Program-made: the position numbers and the translations under genes
NCBI GenBank assembly: GCA_963802575.1
Contig: CAWDJF010000002.1
Span: 124,001 to 188,000, forward strand
Source: DATFTE01 sp963802575
Lineage (GTDB): Bacteria > Acidobacteriota > Terriglobia > Terriglobales > Acidobacteriaceae
Direction of reading: 5' to 3'
Length of the DNA: 64,000 nucleotides
In this document: in pieces, positions 1-7,108 of the stretch
Numbering within the stretch: the first letter of the stretch is position 1
How the letters are laid out: every line of letters begins with the position of its first letter
Notes under the pieces: generated by a model
The model's input: the letters and a program-made list of their open reading frames with translations, nothing else
Told to the model about the DNA's origin: nothing
The model's database searches: none

Positions 1-174
1 GGCGCAGCCGAGGATGACATCTTCGACTTCTTTGGGATCAAGTTGCAGGACGCGTTCGAGCGCGCCTTTGATGGCGACGGCGGCCAGTTCATCAGGACGC
101 GTGGCACGCAGCGTGCCTTTGAAGGCGCGCCCTACGGGAGTGCGGACGGAAGAGGCGATGACTACTTCTCGCAT
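1..174 (-). CDS. Thiolase / acetyl-CoA acyltransferase, N-terminal fragment
   Basis: The first 58 codons of a thiolase; the rest lies beyond the left edge. The protein opens MREVVIASSVRTPVGRAFKG, the usual thiolase N-terminus, followed by a helix and the strand EVEDVILGCA. Family role: thiolytic cleavage or condensation of acyl-CoA in fatty-acid or polyhydroxyalkanoate metabolism. The active-site Cys and the C-terminal His/Cys are outside the window. The ATG at 174 has a GGAG ribosome-binding site (RBS). It lies 27 bp downstream of hicB on the same strand. Which thiolase subtype it is cannot be decided from this piece. Confidence 0.85.
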   Translation of the reverse strand, partial: MREVVIASSVRTPVGRAFKGTLRATRPDELAAVAIKGALERVLQLDPKEVEDVILGCA

Positions 175-201
175 TGGGAGCTCCAAGAAACCAGGCGGGC
201 A

Positions 202-408
202 TTAGATCGTGACGAACTCGGTTGTGGCACTGGGCTCGGGGATGGCGTCCCCATGCTGCCGCATGCCTTCCAGATGAAACTCTACTGCTTCGCGGATCAG
301 ACGCCGCACTTCATCCATAGTCTTGCCGGCTACGCCGAGACCGGGAAGATCAGGAGCGTAGGCGCCCCACCCGGAGGGAGACTTTTCGTAAACGACTAAA
401 TACTTCAT
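202..408 (-). CDS. hicB: HicB-family antitoxin
   Basis: A 68-residue protein with the compact HicB fold (partial RNase H-like): MKYLVVYEKSPSGWGAYAPD, then LPGLGVAGKTMDEV and a helix LIREAVEFHLEGM. It would neutralise HicA and repress the pair. No separate C-terminal DNA-binding domain is present, so this is the short form. Its ATG overlaps the hicA stop as ATGA (405-408), implying translational coupling with toxin first, the usual hicAB order. Confidence 0.9.
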   Translation of the reverse strand: MKYLVVYEKSPSGWGAYAPDLPGLGVAGKTMDEVRRLIREAVEFHLEGMRQHGDAIPEPSATTEFVTI

Positions 409-590
409 TTGAACCCCGCTTGCTTAAGGATATTGTTCAACGTTCCGGGCGGAATGTCCACTGACGGATGGCCTGCAACGGTAACCGTGCCGGGCTTCTT
501 CGGATGATGGAATTGACGGTGACTTCCCTTCGTCCGCACTAGTTGCCAACCGTCCTGCTCCAAGCGCTTGATTAGGTCGCGAACCTTCAT
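405..590 (-). CDS. hicA: HicA-family mRNA interferase toxin
   Basis: A 61-residue HicA toxin with a dsRBD-like fold. It begins MKVRDLIKRLEQDGW and carries the signature GSH (His24, presumed catalytic) in TKGSHRQFHHP, then the strand GTVTVAGHPSVDIPPGTL. Members cleave mRNA during translation and are held inactive by HicB. It starts 41 bp after the gcvPB stop on the same strand, so it may be read from the gcv transcript as well as from its own promoter. Confidence 0.9.
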   Translation of the reverse strand: MKVRDLIKRLEQDGWQLVRTKGSHRQFHHPKKPGTVTVAGHPSVDIPPGTLNNILKQAGFK

Positions 591-631
591 TGGGGAGGAT
601 TTCTAAGAAGTCGGTAACGACCCATAAACCG

Positions 632-2119
632 TCAATCCGGCTTCCACCGCAGCACCGGCTTCCTCGCTGCTGCCGTTTCATCGAGACGCGACACGCGCGT
701 GGTGTGTGGAGCCGCCAGCACCATCTGCGGGTCTTCTTCTACCTCTTCGGCGATCGACTTCATGGCTTCGATGAACAAGTCCATTTCTTCGGTCGACTCG
801 CTTTCGGTGGGCTCGATCATCATGGCGCCGGGCACAATCAGCGGGAAGGCGGTCGTATAGGGATGGAATCCGTAGTCGATCAGGCGCTTCGCCAGGTCCA
901 TCGTCTTCACGCCTTTTTTCGCTTGAATCTTGTCGCTGAAGACGACCTCGTGCATGGTTGGCGTCGAGTAGGGCAGATCGTAAGTGCCTTCGAGGCCCTT
1001 GCGGATGTAGTTGGCGTTGAGCACGGCGTCTTCCGTGGTTTGCCGCAGACCGTCGGGACCATTCGCGAGAATGTAGGCCAGCGCGCGAATGAACATACCG
1101 AAGTTGCCGTAGAACGAGCGCACACGGCCCACCGACAGAGGACGGTCGTATTCGAAACCCAGCGTGCCATCGGGCTTGGTGATGACTACAGGTTTCGGCA
1201 AGAACGGTTCTAGGATCTGCTTCACCGCTACCGGACCTGAGCCTGGGCCTCCGCCGCCATGCGGAGTCGAGAACGTCTTGTGTAGATTCAAGTGCATGAC
1301 GTCGACGCCGAAGTCGCCCGGCCGCACCTTGCCGACAAGCGCGTTCATGTTGGCGCCGTCCATGTAGAGCAGGCCGCCCTTGGCGTGCATGATTTCTGCG
1401 ATCTTGTGGATCTCCTGCTCGAAGACTCCCAGCGTGTTGGGATTGGTCAGCATCAGCACCGCGACGTCTTCATTCATCTGCGAGGTGAGCGCCTCGACGT
1501 CGACCATGCCCTTCGAGTTCGATTTCAAATTCTCGACGGAGTATCCGACCATCGCGGCTGTGGCGGGATTCGTGCCATGCGCGGAATCGGGGATCAGAAC
1601 TTTCTTGCGCGGATTCCCTTTTGACTGGTGGTAAGCGCGAACCATCAGCAGGCCGGTGAGTTCCCCATGAGCGCCGGCGGCGGGCTGGAGCGTGATCGCA
1701 TCCATGCCGGTGATTTCGAGCAGGCAATCGCTGATGGTCTTGATGATGCGCAGCGCGCCTTGCGAAACTTTTTCCGGCTGATAAGGATGTCCGTTGGCCA
1801 GGCCTTCGAGGCGCGCGACCACTTCGTTGACCCGCGGGTTGTACTTCATCGTGCAGGAGCCCAGCGGATACATGCCAAGATCGATGGCATAGTTCCACGT
1901 GGAAAGGCGCGTGAAGTGGCGGATGATTTCGATCTCGCTCACTTCCGGCATATTGCCGAGGTCCTTTCTTTCTGCGGAGCCGAGCAGCGCGGCAGTATCG
2001 ACTTCGGGAACATCGAGCGGAGGCAGCTTCCATGCGGCTTTGCCGGCCGACGACTTCTCGAAGATCAGGCCTTCATTCTGATTGACGTGACGCGTGGCTT
2101 TGCGAGTCTGATGTTTCAT
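632..2119 (-). CDS. gcvPB: Glycine dehydrogenase (decarboxylating) subunit 2
   Basis: C-terminal half of the split P-protein of the glycine cleavage system, 495 aa. Together with GcvPA it decarboxylates glycine and passes the aminomethyl group to lipoyl-GcvH. The PLP-binding lysine is visible as Lys281 in NLHKTFSTPHGGGGPGSG, with the Gly-rich loop following. The ATG overlaps the gcvPA stop by 4 bp (ATGA), so the two subunits are translationally coupled. Length is normal for the family, and no internal defect is seen. Confidence 0.97.
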   Translation of the reverse strand: MKHQTRKATRHVNQNEGLIFEKSSAGKAAWKLPPLDVPEVDTAALLGSAERKDLGNMPEVSEIEIIRHFTRLSTWNYAIDLGMYPLGSCTMKYNPRVNEVVARLEGLANGHPYQPEKVSQGALRIIKTISDCLLEITGMDAITLQPAAGAHGELTGLLMVRAYHQSKGNPRKKVLIPDSAHGTNPATAAMVGYSVENLKSNSKGMVDVEALTSQMNEDVAVLMLTNPNTLGVFEQEIHKIAEIMHAKGGLLYMDGANMNALVGKVRPGDFGVDVMHLNLHKTFSTPHGGGGPGSGPVAVKQILEPFLPKPVVITKPDGTLGFEYDRPLSVGRVRSFYGNFGMFIRALAYILANGPDGLRQTTEDAVLNANYIRKGLEGTYDLPYSTPTMHEVVFSDKIQAKKGVKTMDLAKRLIDYGFHPYTTAFPLIVPGAMMIEPTESESTEEMDLFIEAMKSIAEEVEEDPQMVLAAPHTTRVSRLDETAAARKPVLRWKPD

Positions 2120-3498
2120 CGCGCCACCTCCTGCACATCCACTTCTTCTTTGGCGGATTTCACCGAGCGCTCGCTGTCGGCAACGAAGCCGACGGCAGTA
2201 TCAATCGAAGTGCGGGTCGTCAGTTCCGTGCAACACCACAAGGCAGCATTACCCAGCTCTGGATAAAACTTCTTCAGCGGAAGCCCTCCAACGATCTTGT
2301 GTCCCAAAATACGACTGTTGATCGCGTAGGGATCTTCCGTCGTCTCAACCACAAACTCATTGAACCTGGGCGCACCCGGGAACAGAATCTTCGCGTGCTT
2401 GGTGAATTGCTGCTCCGCGTAGGCAGCTTTCGCCAAATTTTGTTTTGCCAGTTCTTTCAATCCAACCTTGCCGTAGATGGTCATAAAGATGTTGACCATC
2501 AGCGCGACGAGGGCCTGGTTGGTGCAGATATTCGACGTGGCCTTTTCGCGCCGAATATGCTGTTCGCGCGTGGCGAGCGTGAGGACGAATCCGCGCTTGC
2601 CGTTGCGGTCGGTGGTTTGGCCGACGAGGCGTCCCGGCATCTGACGCACGAATTGCTCGCGAGTGGCGATGACTCCGCAGTACGGGCCACCAAAACCGAG
2701 AGGCACGCCGAACGACTGCGCTTCCATGGCGATAATGTCGGCCTTGCGTGGAGGCTCAACGATTCCCAGCGAAACCGCTTCGGCGATCGAGACCACCAGC
2801 ATGGCTCCATGCTTGTGCGCGATGTCGGCGATGGCATCGACGTCTTCGATGGTGCCGAAGAAGTTGGGAGATTGAATCAGCACGCAGGCGGTATCTTGCG
2901 TGATCGACTGCTCGAGAGCTTTGAGATCGACGCGGCCATCTTTGCCAAACGGAGCGATGCTCAGCGGCATCCCTTGATGCCAGGCGTAGGTCTGCAACAC
3001 TTCGCGGTATTCCGGATGCACGCTGCGAGCGATCACCACCGAGCGGCGACCGGTGAGTCGCGCGGCCATCATCACGGCCTCAGCCGCTCCGGTTGATCCG
3101 TCGTACATCGACGCATTCGCGACTTCCATCCCGGTGAGTTCGCAGATCATGGTCTGGAATTCAAAAATGGATTGCAGCGTGCCCTGCGAAATCTCAGCCT
3201 GGTAAGGGGTATATGCAGTGAGAAATTCGCCGCGCGAGATCAGCGAATCGATGATCACGGGACGGTAATGCGAATACGCTCCCGCGCCGAGAAACATGGC
3301 GTAACCGTCGCCGTTTTCGCGCGAGCGCTCGCGGAACCAGTCAAGGATTTCCGACTCCGCCATCTGGCGGGGAACCTTGAGGTCGCGGTTCAAACGGTAT
3401 TCGGCAGGGATGGGCGCAAACAAATCATCAATCGAGCGCGCCCCAATGGCCTTGAGCAGAGCCTGACGATCAGCAGGAGACTTCGGTAAATAGCGCAT
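2116..3498 (-). CDS. gcvPA: Glycine dehydrogenase (decarboxylating) subunit 1
   Basis: N-terminal half of the split P-protein, 460 aa, starting MRYLPKSPADRQALLKAIGA. Family landmarks include FLGAGAYSHYRP, AYTPYQAEISQGTLQSIFEF, NASMYDGSTGAAEAVMMA and the FGGPYCGV segment. It pairs with GcvPB to form the decarboxylating subunit. It is separated from gcvH by 130 bp holding an inverted pair of heptamer arrays (3534-3628), an unusual interruption inside a glycine-cleavage operon. Confidence 0.97.
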   Translation of the reverse strand: MRYLPKSPADRQALLKAIGARSIDDLFAPIPAEYRLNRDLKVPRQMAESEILDWFRERSRENGDGYAMFLGAGAYSHYRPVIIDSLISRGEFLTAYTPYQAEISQGTLQSIFEFQTMICELTGMEVANASMYDGSTGAAEAVMMAARLTGRRSVVIARSVHPEYREVLQTYAWHQGMPLSIAPFGKDGRVDLKALEQSITQDTACVLIQSPNFFGTIEDVDAIADIAHKHGAMLVVSIAEAVSLGIVEPPRKADIIAMEAQSFGVPLGFGGPYCGVIATREQFVRQMPGRLVGQTTDRNGKRGFVLTLATREQHIRREKATSNICTNQALVALMVNIFMTIYGKVGLKELAKQNLAKAAYAEQQFTKHAKILFPGAPRFNEFVVETTEDPYAINSRILGHKIVGGLPLKKFYPELGNAALWCCTELTTRTSIDTAVGFVADSERSVKSAKEEVDVQEVAR

Positions 3499-3533
3499 AA
3501 GAACCTTATTTAGATGTAACCCGAGGTCAGTCG

Positions 3534-3628
3534 GATTTACGAAGTACGATTTTCGATTTACGAATGGAAGAGATCGTCAATCGAGGGGGATTTGAAATTC
3601 GTCAATCGTACTTCGTCAATTGTAGTTT
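3534..3628. repeat. Inverted pair of 7-bp tandem arrays (GATTTAC family)
   Basis: The left arm (3534-3567) reads as consecutive heptamers GATTTAC GAAGTAC GATTTTC. The right arm (3594-3628) reads GTCAATC GTACTTC GTCAATT, the reverse complement of the same family. The arms could fold back on each other in DNA or in the gcvH-gcvPA transcript. The right arm touches the gcvH stop codon (3629-3631). Confidence 0.8.
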
Positions 3629-4018
3629 CTAGTGTCCGCCCTCTTCCGCGACGAATTTCTCGTAGTCGGCGGCGGAGAGCAGGCCATTCAGTTCGTTCGG
3701 ATCTTTCAGCGTCATCTTCAGCAACCACGCGCTGTGCGCGTCTTTATTGATCTTTTCCGGAGCCGTGGCCAACTCTCCGTTGACTTCGGTTACGGTGCCG
3801 CTGGCGGGGGCAAACAGATCTGACACCGCCTTGACCGACTCTACCGTGCCGAAGGTCTTGCCCACAGTGATCTCCGAACCCACCTTCGGTAACTCGACGA
3901 AGACGATGTCGCCGAGGGAATCCTGCGCGTAGGTCGTAATGCCGACCGTGGCGGTTTTGCCGTCGGCTTTAATCCACTCGTGCTCTTTCGTGTACTTGTA
4001 GTCGGCGGGAAAAGACAT
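3629..4018 (-). CDS. gcvH: Glycine cleavage system H protein
   Basis: 129-aa lipoyl carrier of the glycine cleavage system. It shuttles the aminomethyl group between P-, T- and L-proteins. The N-terminus YKYTKEHEWIK and the lipoylation site Lys63 in GTVESVKAVSDLFAP are both typical. The C-terminal helix SAADYEKFVAEEGGH completes the fold, so the protein looks intact. It follows the gcvT reading frame by 47 bp, which contains a short heptamer array. Confidence 0.98.
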   Translation of the reverse strand: MSFPADYKYTKEHEWIKADGKTATVGITTYAQDSLGDIVFVELPKVGSEITVGKTFGTVESVKAVSDLFAPASGTVTEVNGELATAPEKINKDAHSAWLLKMTLKDPNELNGLLSAADYEKFVAEEGGH

Positions 4019-4033
4019 AATAAAGTCGGCTCC

Positions 4034-4054
4034 TAGCTCTTAGCTTTTAGCTCC
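4034..4054. repeat. Short 7-bp tandem array (TAGCTCT family)
   Basis: Three heptamers TAGCTCT TAGCTTT TAGCTCC lie between gcvT and gcvH, 11 bp beyond the gcvT-frame stop codon. The same family recurs at 21863-21897 and 63574-63613. Confidence 0.7.
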
Positions 4055-4065
4055 AAACCCCTGCG

Positions 4066-5200
4066 TTAATTCTTTTTCGGGCGCTTATAAAACGGTGTCG
4101 GCACAACTTGGGCTTTCACCCCCTGGCCGCGAATCTCGACTTTCAATTCCGTCCCGACGCTGCCGAACTCAGGTGGAACGTAGGCCAGGGCAATATTCTT
4201 CTTGATAAAGGGACCGTAGGATCCGCTGGTGACGTAGCCGATCTCGCGTCCATTGGAGTCTTGCACTTTATATCCGTCACGGGCGATGCCACGATCGACC
4301 ATCTCGAGACCGAACAAGAGTGCGCTTCAATCCGGTGGCTTTGGCCTTTTCGAGCGCATCGCGTCCGATGAATTCCGGCTTGTCCATTTTGCAGAAGCGG
4401 TCGAGGCCGGCTTCCCAGACATTGATGGTGTCAGAAATTTCGTGGCCGTAGAGTGGCAGCTTGCCTTCGAGACGAAGCGTGTTGCGAGAGCCGAGGCCGC
4501 AGGCGACGACGCCGAATTCCTTTCCGGCAGCGAGCACTTCGTTCCAGACTCTCGCGCTGGTGGCTTCGTCGGCGGGGATGTAGATTTCGAAGCCGTCTTC
4601 GGCGGTGTAACCGGTGCGGGCGATCAGGATGTTCTTCAGACCGCAGACCGTGCCGCGAGTGACCCAATAGAATTTCACAGCCGACAAATTGGCATCGGTC
4701 AGCTTTTGAAGCAGATTCACGCCCTTCGGACCCTGAATCGCAATCTGGGTGAAGTCGTCCGAAAGATTCTCGACCTTGCAGTCGAAGCCGCGCGTGTTGT
4801 CTCGCACCCAGTTGAAATCTTTTTCCCGCGTGCCGGCGTTGATCACCAGCAGATATTCCTCTTCCCCGAGGCGATGGACGATCACGTCATCCACAAACGT
4901 CCCTTGCGGATAGAGCAGCGCCGAGTATTGAGCCTGCCCGATCGCCAGCTTCGAGGCATCGTTCATTGAGATGTGCTGCACGGCGGCGAGGGCGCCGGGT
5001 CCCGCCAGACGGATGTCGCCCATGTGGCTGACATCAAAGATGCCAACGCCGGTGCGCACGGCATTGTGCTCGGCGATGATGCCGCCCGATGAGGGATATT
5101 CGACAGGCATATCCCATCCGTTGAAGTCGACCATCTTGGCGCCCATCTGGCGATGGACAGCATTCAGCGCGGTCTTACGGACGGTTTCAACAGCGGGCAA
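4066..5200 (-). pseudogene. gcvT: Aminomethyltransferase (T protein), split by a one-base frameshift
   Basis: T-protein of the glycine cleavage system, which transfers the methylene group to tetrahydrofolate. The frame from a TTG start at 5200 (GAGG RBS upstream) gives MGAKMVDFNGWDMPVEYPSS and the GcvT core, but after KRTLV (near 4313) it runs into unrelated sequence and stops at 4277. The missing C-terminus, GLEMVDRGIARDGY through VVPTPFYKRPKKN, continues in the next frame from about 4311 to the stop at 4066. Removing one base of the CC at 4310-4311 rejoins them into about 374 aa, normal for GcvT. All other gcv genes are intact, so an assembly error is as likely as a real mutation. Confidence 0.88.
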
Positions 5201-5282
5201 AGGGTCCTCGGTGGAAGCAGTGGCTGGGCTGCCGGGATAGTGAAACTGTTAACCCTAACATGGTGACGGCGGAGGCATCAAC

Positions 5283-5366
5283 CGGTCGCGGGTCGCGGCT
5301 GGCGGGTCGCCGGATAAGGCCGTGCGCAGCGACCGCGCCCAACCACCGGCGACCAGTGACCGCGAG
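5283..5366. repeat. 7-bp arrays of the GGTCGCG/GGCGACC family
   Basis: CGGTCGC GGGTCGC GGCTGGC GGGTCGC (5283-5313) is followed by an opposite-orientation arm CCGGCGA CCAGTGA CCG (5346-5366). They lie upstream of gcvT, between the divergent gcvT and the small Cys-rich gene at 5417. No glycine riboswitch could be recognised here. Confidence 0.6.
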
Positions 5367-5416
5367 AGTTACCAACGGCACTTTCCCTCATCCCGCCCCA
5401 GCGTTACATTTCGCTT

Positions 5417-5599
5417 ATGGCCACCGCAACCAAGAAATACGTCTGCATGCAGTGCGAGATGCCCGAAGGCAAGTGCGAGTGCGAGAAATACTGCGCTTTC
5501 TGCCAGGGACAAATCGACATCCGCCTCTGTCAGGACGGCCTTTATTACTGCCCTCCGTGCCGCGAAGCCTGCGACTACAAAGCGTCGGATGAAAACTAG
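5417..5599 (+). CDS. Small Cys-rich (zinc-ribbon-like) hypothetical protein
   Basis: 60 aa with ten cysteines in CxxC-like pairs: CMQCEMPEGKCEC, CAFCQ, CQDGLYYCPPCREAC. The arrangement suggests one or two bound metal ions, probably zinc. No signal peptide or membrane segment is seen. A function is not known to me. The gene is divergent from gcvT and followed closely by the hairpin repeat pair at 5621. Confidence 0.7.
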   Translation: MATATKKYVCMQCEMPEGKCECEKYCAFCQGQIDIRLCQDGLYYCPPCREACDYKASDEN

Positions 5600-5620
5600 C
5601 CATCCCCACCCCTTAACCTA

Positions 5621-5720
5621 ACGTCATTCTGAGCCCGAGAGGGCGAAGAATCTGGCGTGCCGTGGCAAAATGGCTTGCGTGCGTCCGCGCCAGATCCCTC
5701 GCTTCGCGTCGGGATGACGT
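5621..5720. repeat. Inverted pair of hairpin elements (REPIN-like)
   Basis: Copy 1 (5621-5660) folds as ATTC, TGA, GCCC, loop GAGA, GGGC, GAA, GAAT and ends TCTGGCGTGC. Copy 2 (5687-5720) is the inverted form, GCGCCAGATCCCTCGCTTCG onward, ending GGGATGACGT. About 26 bp separate them. The same back-to-back layout recurs at 23769-23859. Confidence 0.8.
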
Positions 5721-5746
5721 CATGGTTAGAAACTTGGTGGCCTCAT

Positions 5747-5776
5747 AAAAAACGCCCACGGCGCTTATCCGTGGGC
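5747..5776 (-). terminator. Rho-independent terminator of the 5802-6362 gene
   Basis: On the minus strand, GCCCACGG pairs with CCGTGGGC across a 7-nt loop and is followed by six T. It starts 26 bp after the stop codon at 5802. Confidence 0.88.
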
Positions 5777-5801
5777 AAGGATCACAGCGAGGATGGAGCG
5801 A

Positions 5802-6362
5802 CTACGCCGCCCTGGTGGTGGCTCTGGGCGACGGAATTCTTGGCTTGACCGGGGTTCCGCAATATTCGTCGTACAGGCGGCTGCTTGCGCCCTTCATGAG
5901 GGATTCGCCAAGCTCTTTGATGGCTCCGCTGGCTTTCGCGCTAGTCGTGAGCGAAGCCAGTTGCCGCAGAGCGTTCGCCAGCAGCACGTCGTTCACGGCC
6001 GGAGTCAGGTGCTGCAGCCATGGATGTGGGTCGGGCTCGACAAGCGATTGAATATTCACGCCGCCATGCGGGATAGGACCATTCCAATACCACGGCGGAC
6101 AGATGTCATCATCATCGTCGAAGCTCGCCGTCATGCTGGCGGAAGACTGAGCGGCCAGATCTTTACCGACGGCGAGCAAGCGCGCGCCAAGTTCCTGGTT
6201 GGCGATATTCTGGCTTATGCCGCGGACCAACTCCGCGACAACATAGTCGGCCATGGCTACGCGGAAGATGGGGCCGGGCTGGCCGGGGCCACCGTCCACC
6301 CAATTGGGATCAAGCAAACCCTTTAGGAATGAAACTTTCTCGAGAATGAGGGGGATTTTCAT
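5802..6362 (-). CDS. Hypothetical protein with an acidic patch
   Basis: 186 aa with no family I recognise. It starts MKIPLILEKVSFLKGLLDPN after a good AGGAG RBS and is followed by a clear terminator, so it is a monocistronic gene. Features: no signal peptide, a run of five aspartates in SFDDDDDICPPWYWNGPIPH, an aromatic/proline-rich middle, and a helical C-terminal half (residues 115-165). The acidic run may bind cations, but this is a guess. Confidence 0.7.
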   Translation of the reverse strand: MKIPLILEKVSFLKGLLDPNWVDGGPGQPGPIFRVAMADYVVAELVRGISQNIANQELGARLLAVGKDLAAQSSASMTASFDDDDDICPPWYWNGPIPHGGVNIQSLVEPDPHPWLQHLTPAVNDVLLANALRQLASLTTSAKASGAIKELGESLMKGASSRLYDEYCGTPVKPRIPSPRATTRAA

Positions 6363-6617
6363 GGGAATCTCCTTTGCAGTCGTTCAGAGGAGAAGCACGC
6401 AGCGCGCCGAAGCGAGTGCCGGGCTAAGTGTAAGCAATGGATGGATTCAACCGATTTACGGGATTCTCACAGCTAACCGGAGCGTTAATACGGTGGACGG
6501 TGTCTATCTAATTGGATAGCAACAAACAGCTGAAACAAGGTGGCTGCCCTCTGTCCGAGCAGAATTCGACGCGAGTGGATCGAGAATCGCCTATCATTGC
6601 CCGGCATTCTGACCGTC

Positions 6618-7085
6618 ATGGTAAACGTCCTAACCTCGCGTTGTTTGAAACTGCGGCGAGCATCCGCCATGACACTTTTTCTTTTAGCGCTGCTCGCCTC
6701 TCGATGCCACGCCGAAGAGCACTTCATTCTATGTAGCGAGGGAAGCGGAAGCTTTCGGATTCAGTTTCGGACCGGAGTTTCCGTTCGCCTAGGGCCGTCA
6801 AGTACTGGCGATCTCTCGACGCGGTCTTGCGAAGCAACTCTAAGTTGGGATAAGCACACGCAGACCGTCTCGACTGGAAGCGCCCAATTGGATCTCGATG
6901 CATTTGGGGTAGATCTTGGATTGGGCGCTCCAGTCGCCGCCTTCCAAGTGAAGAAGTTGGCCGACGACTGTTGCATGGACTACCTGATCTATTCCCTCAG
7001 CAACCCGCCAAGGTTGCAGCGCGGACCACGGCGTAGGGGTGCGGCGTGGACACGATCGCGATGGCCTCAACAAGTCGAGGTCTGA
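6618..7085 (+). CDS. Putative secreted protein with abnormal C-terminus
   Basis: About 155 aa. The N-terminus MVNVLTSRCLKLRRASAMTL onward has a basic n-region, hydrophobic core FLLALLA and likely cleavage after SRCHA, so export is predicted. A start at 6669 is also possible; neither has a strong RBS. The mature part (HFILCSEGSGSFRIQFRTGV) looks like an ordered beta-rich domain. The last 28 residues are Arg/Pro-rich and unlike it, and the stop codon (7083-7085) lies inside a heptamer array. The 3' end may therefore have been replaced or frame-disrupted. Confidence 0.55.
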   Translation: MVNVLTSRCLKLRRASAMTLFLLALLASRCHAEEHFILCSEGSGSFRIQFRTGVSVRLGPSSTGDLSTRSCEATLSWDKHTQTVSTGSAQLDLDAFGVDLGLGAPVAAFQVKKLADDCCMDYLIYSLSNPPRLQRGPRRRGAAWTRSRWPQQVEV

Positions 7086-7106
7086 GGTCCGAGGTCTGAG
7101 GTCCGC
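7075..7106. repeat. 7-bp tandem array (GAGGTCT family)
   Basis: Four heptamers TCGAGGT CTGAGGT CCGAGGT CTGAGGT plus CCGC. The array contains the stop codon of the plus-strand secreted protein and ends 2 bp from the stop codon of the minus-strand mutase, filling the whole gap between the two convergent genes. Confidence 0.85.
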
Positions 7107-7108
7107 CC

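Noticed and set aside
5201..5416. Glycine riboswitch upstream of gcvT
   Set aside because: Searched for because gcv operons often have one; no glycine-aptamer core could be recognised, only heptamer arrays.
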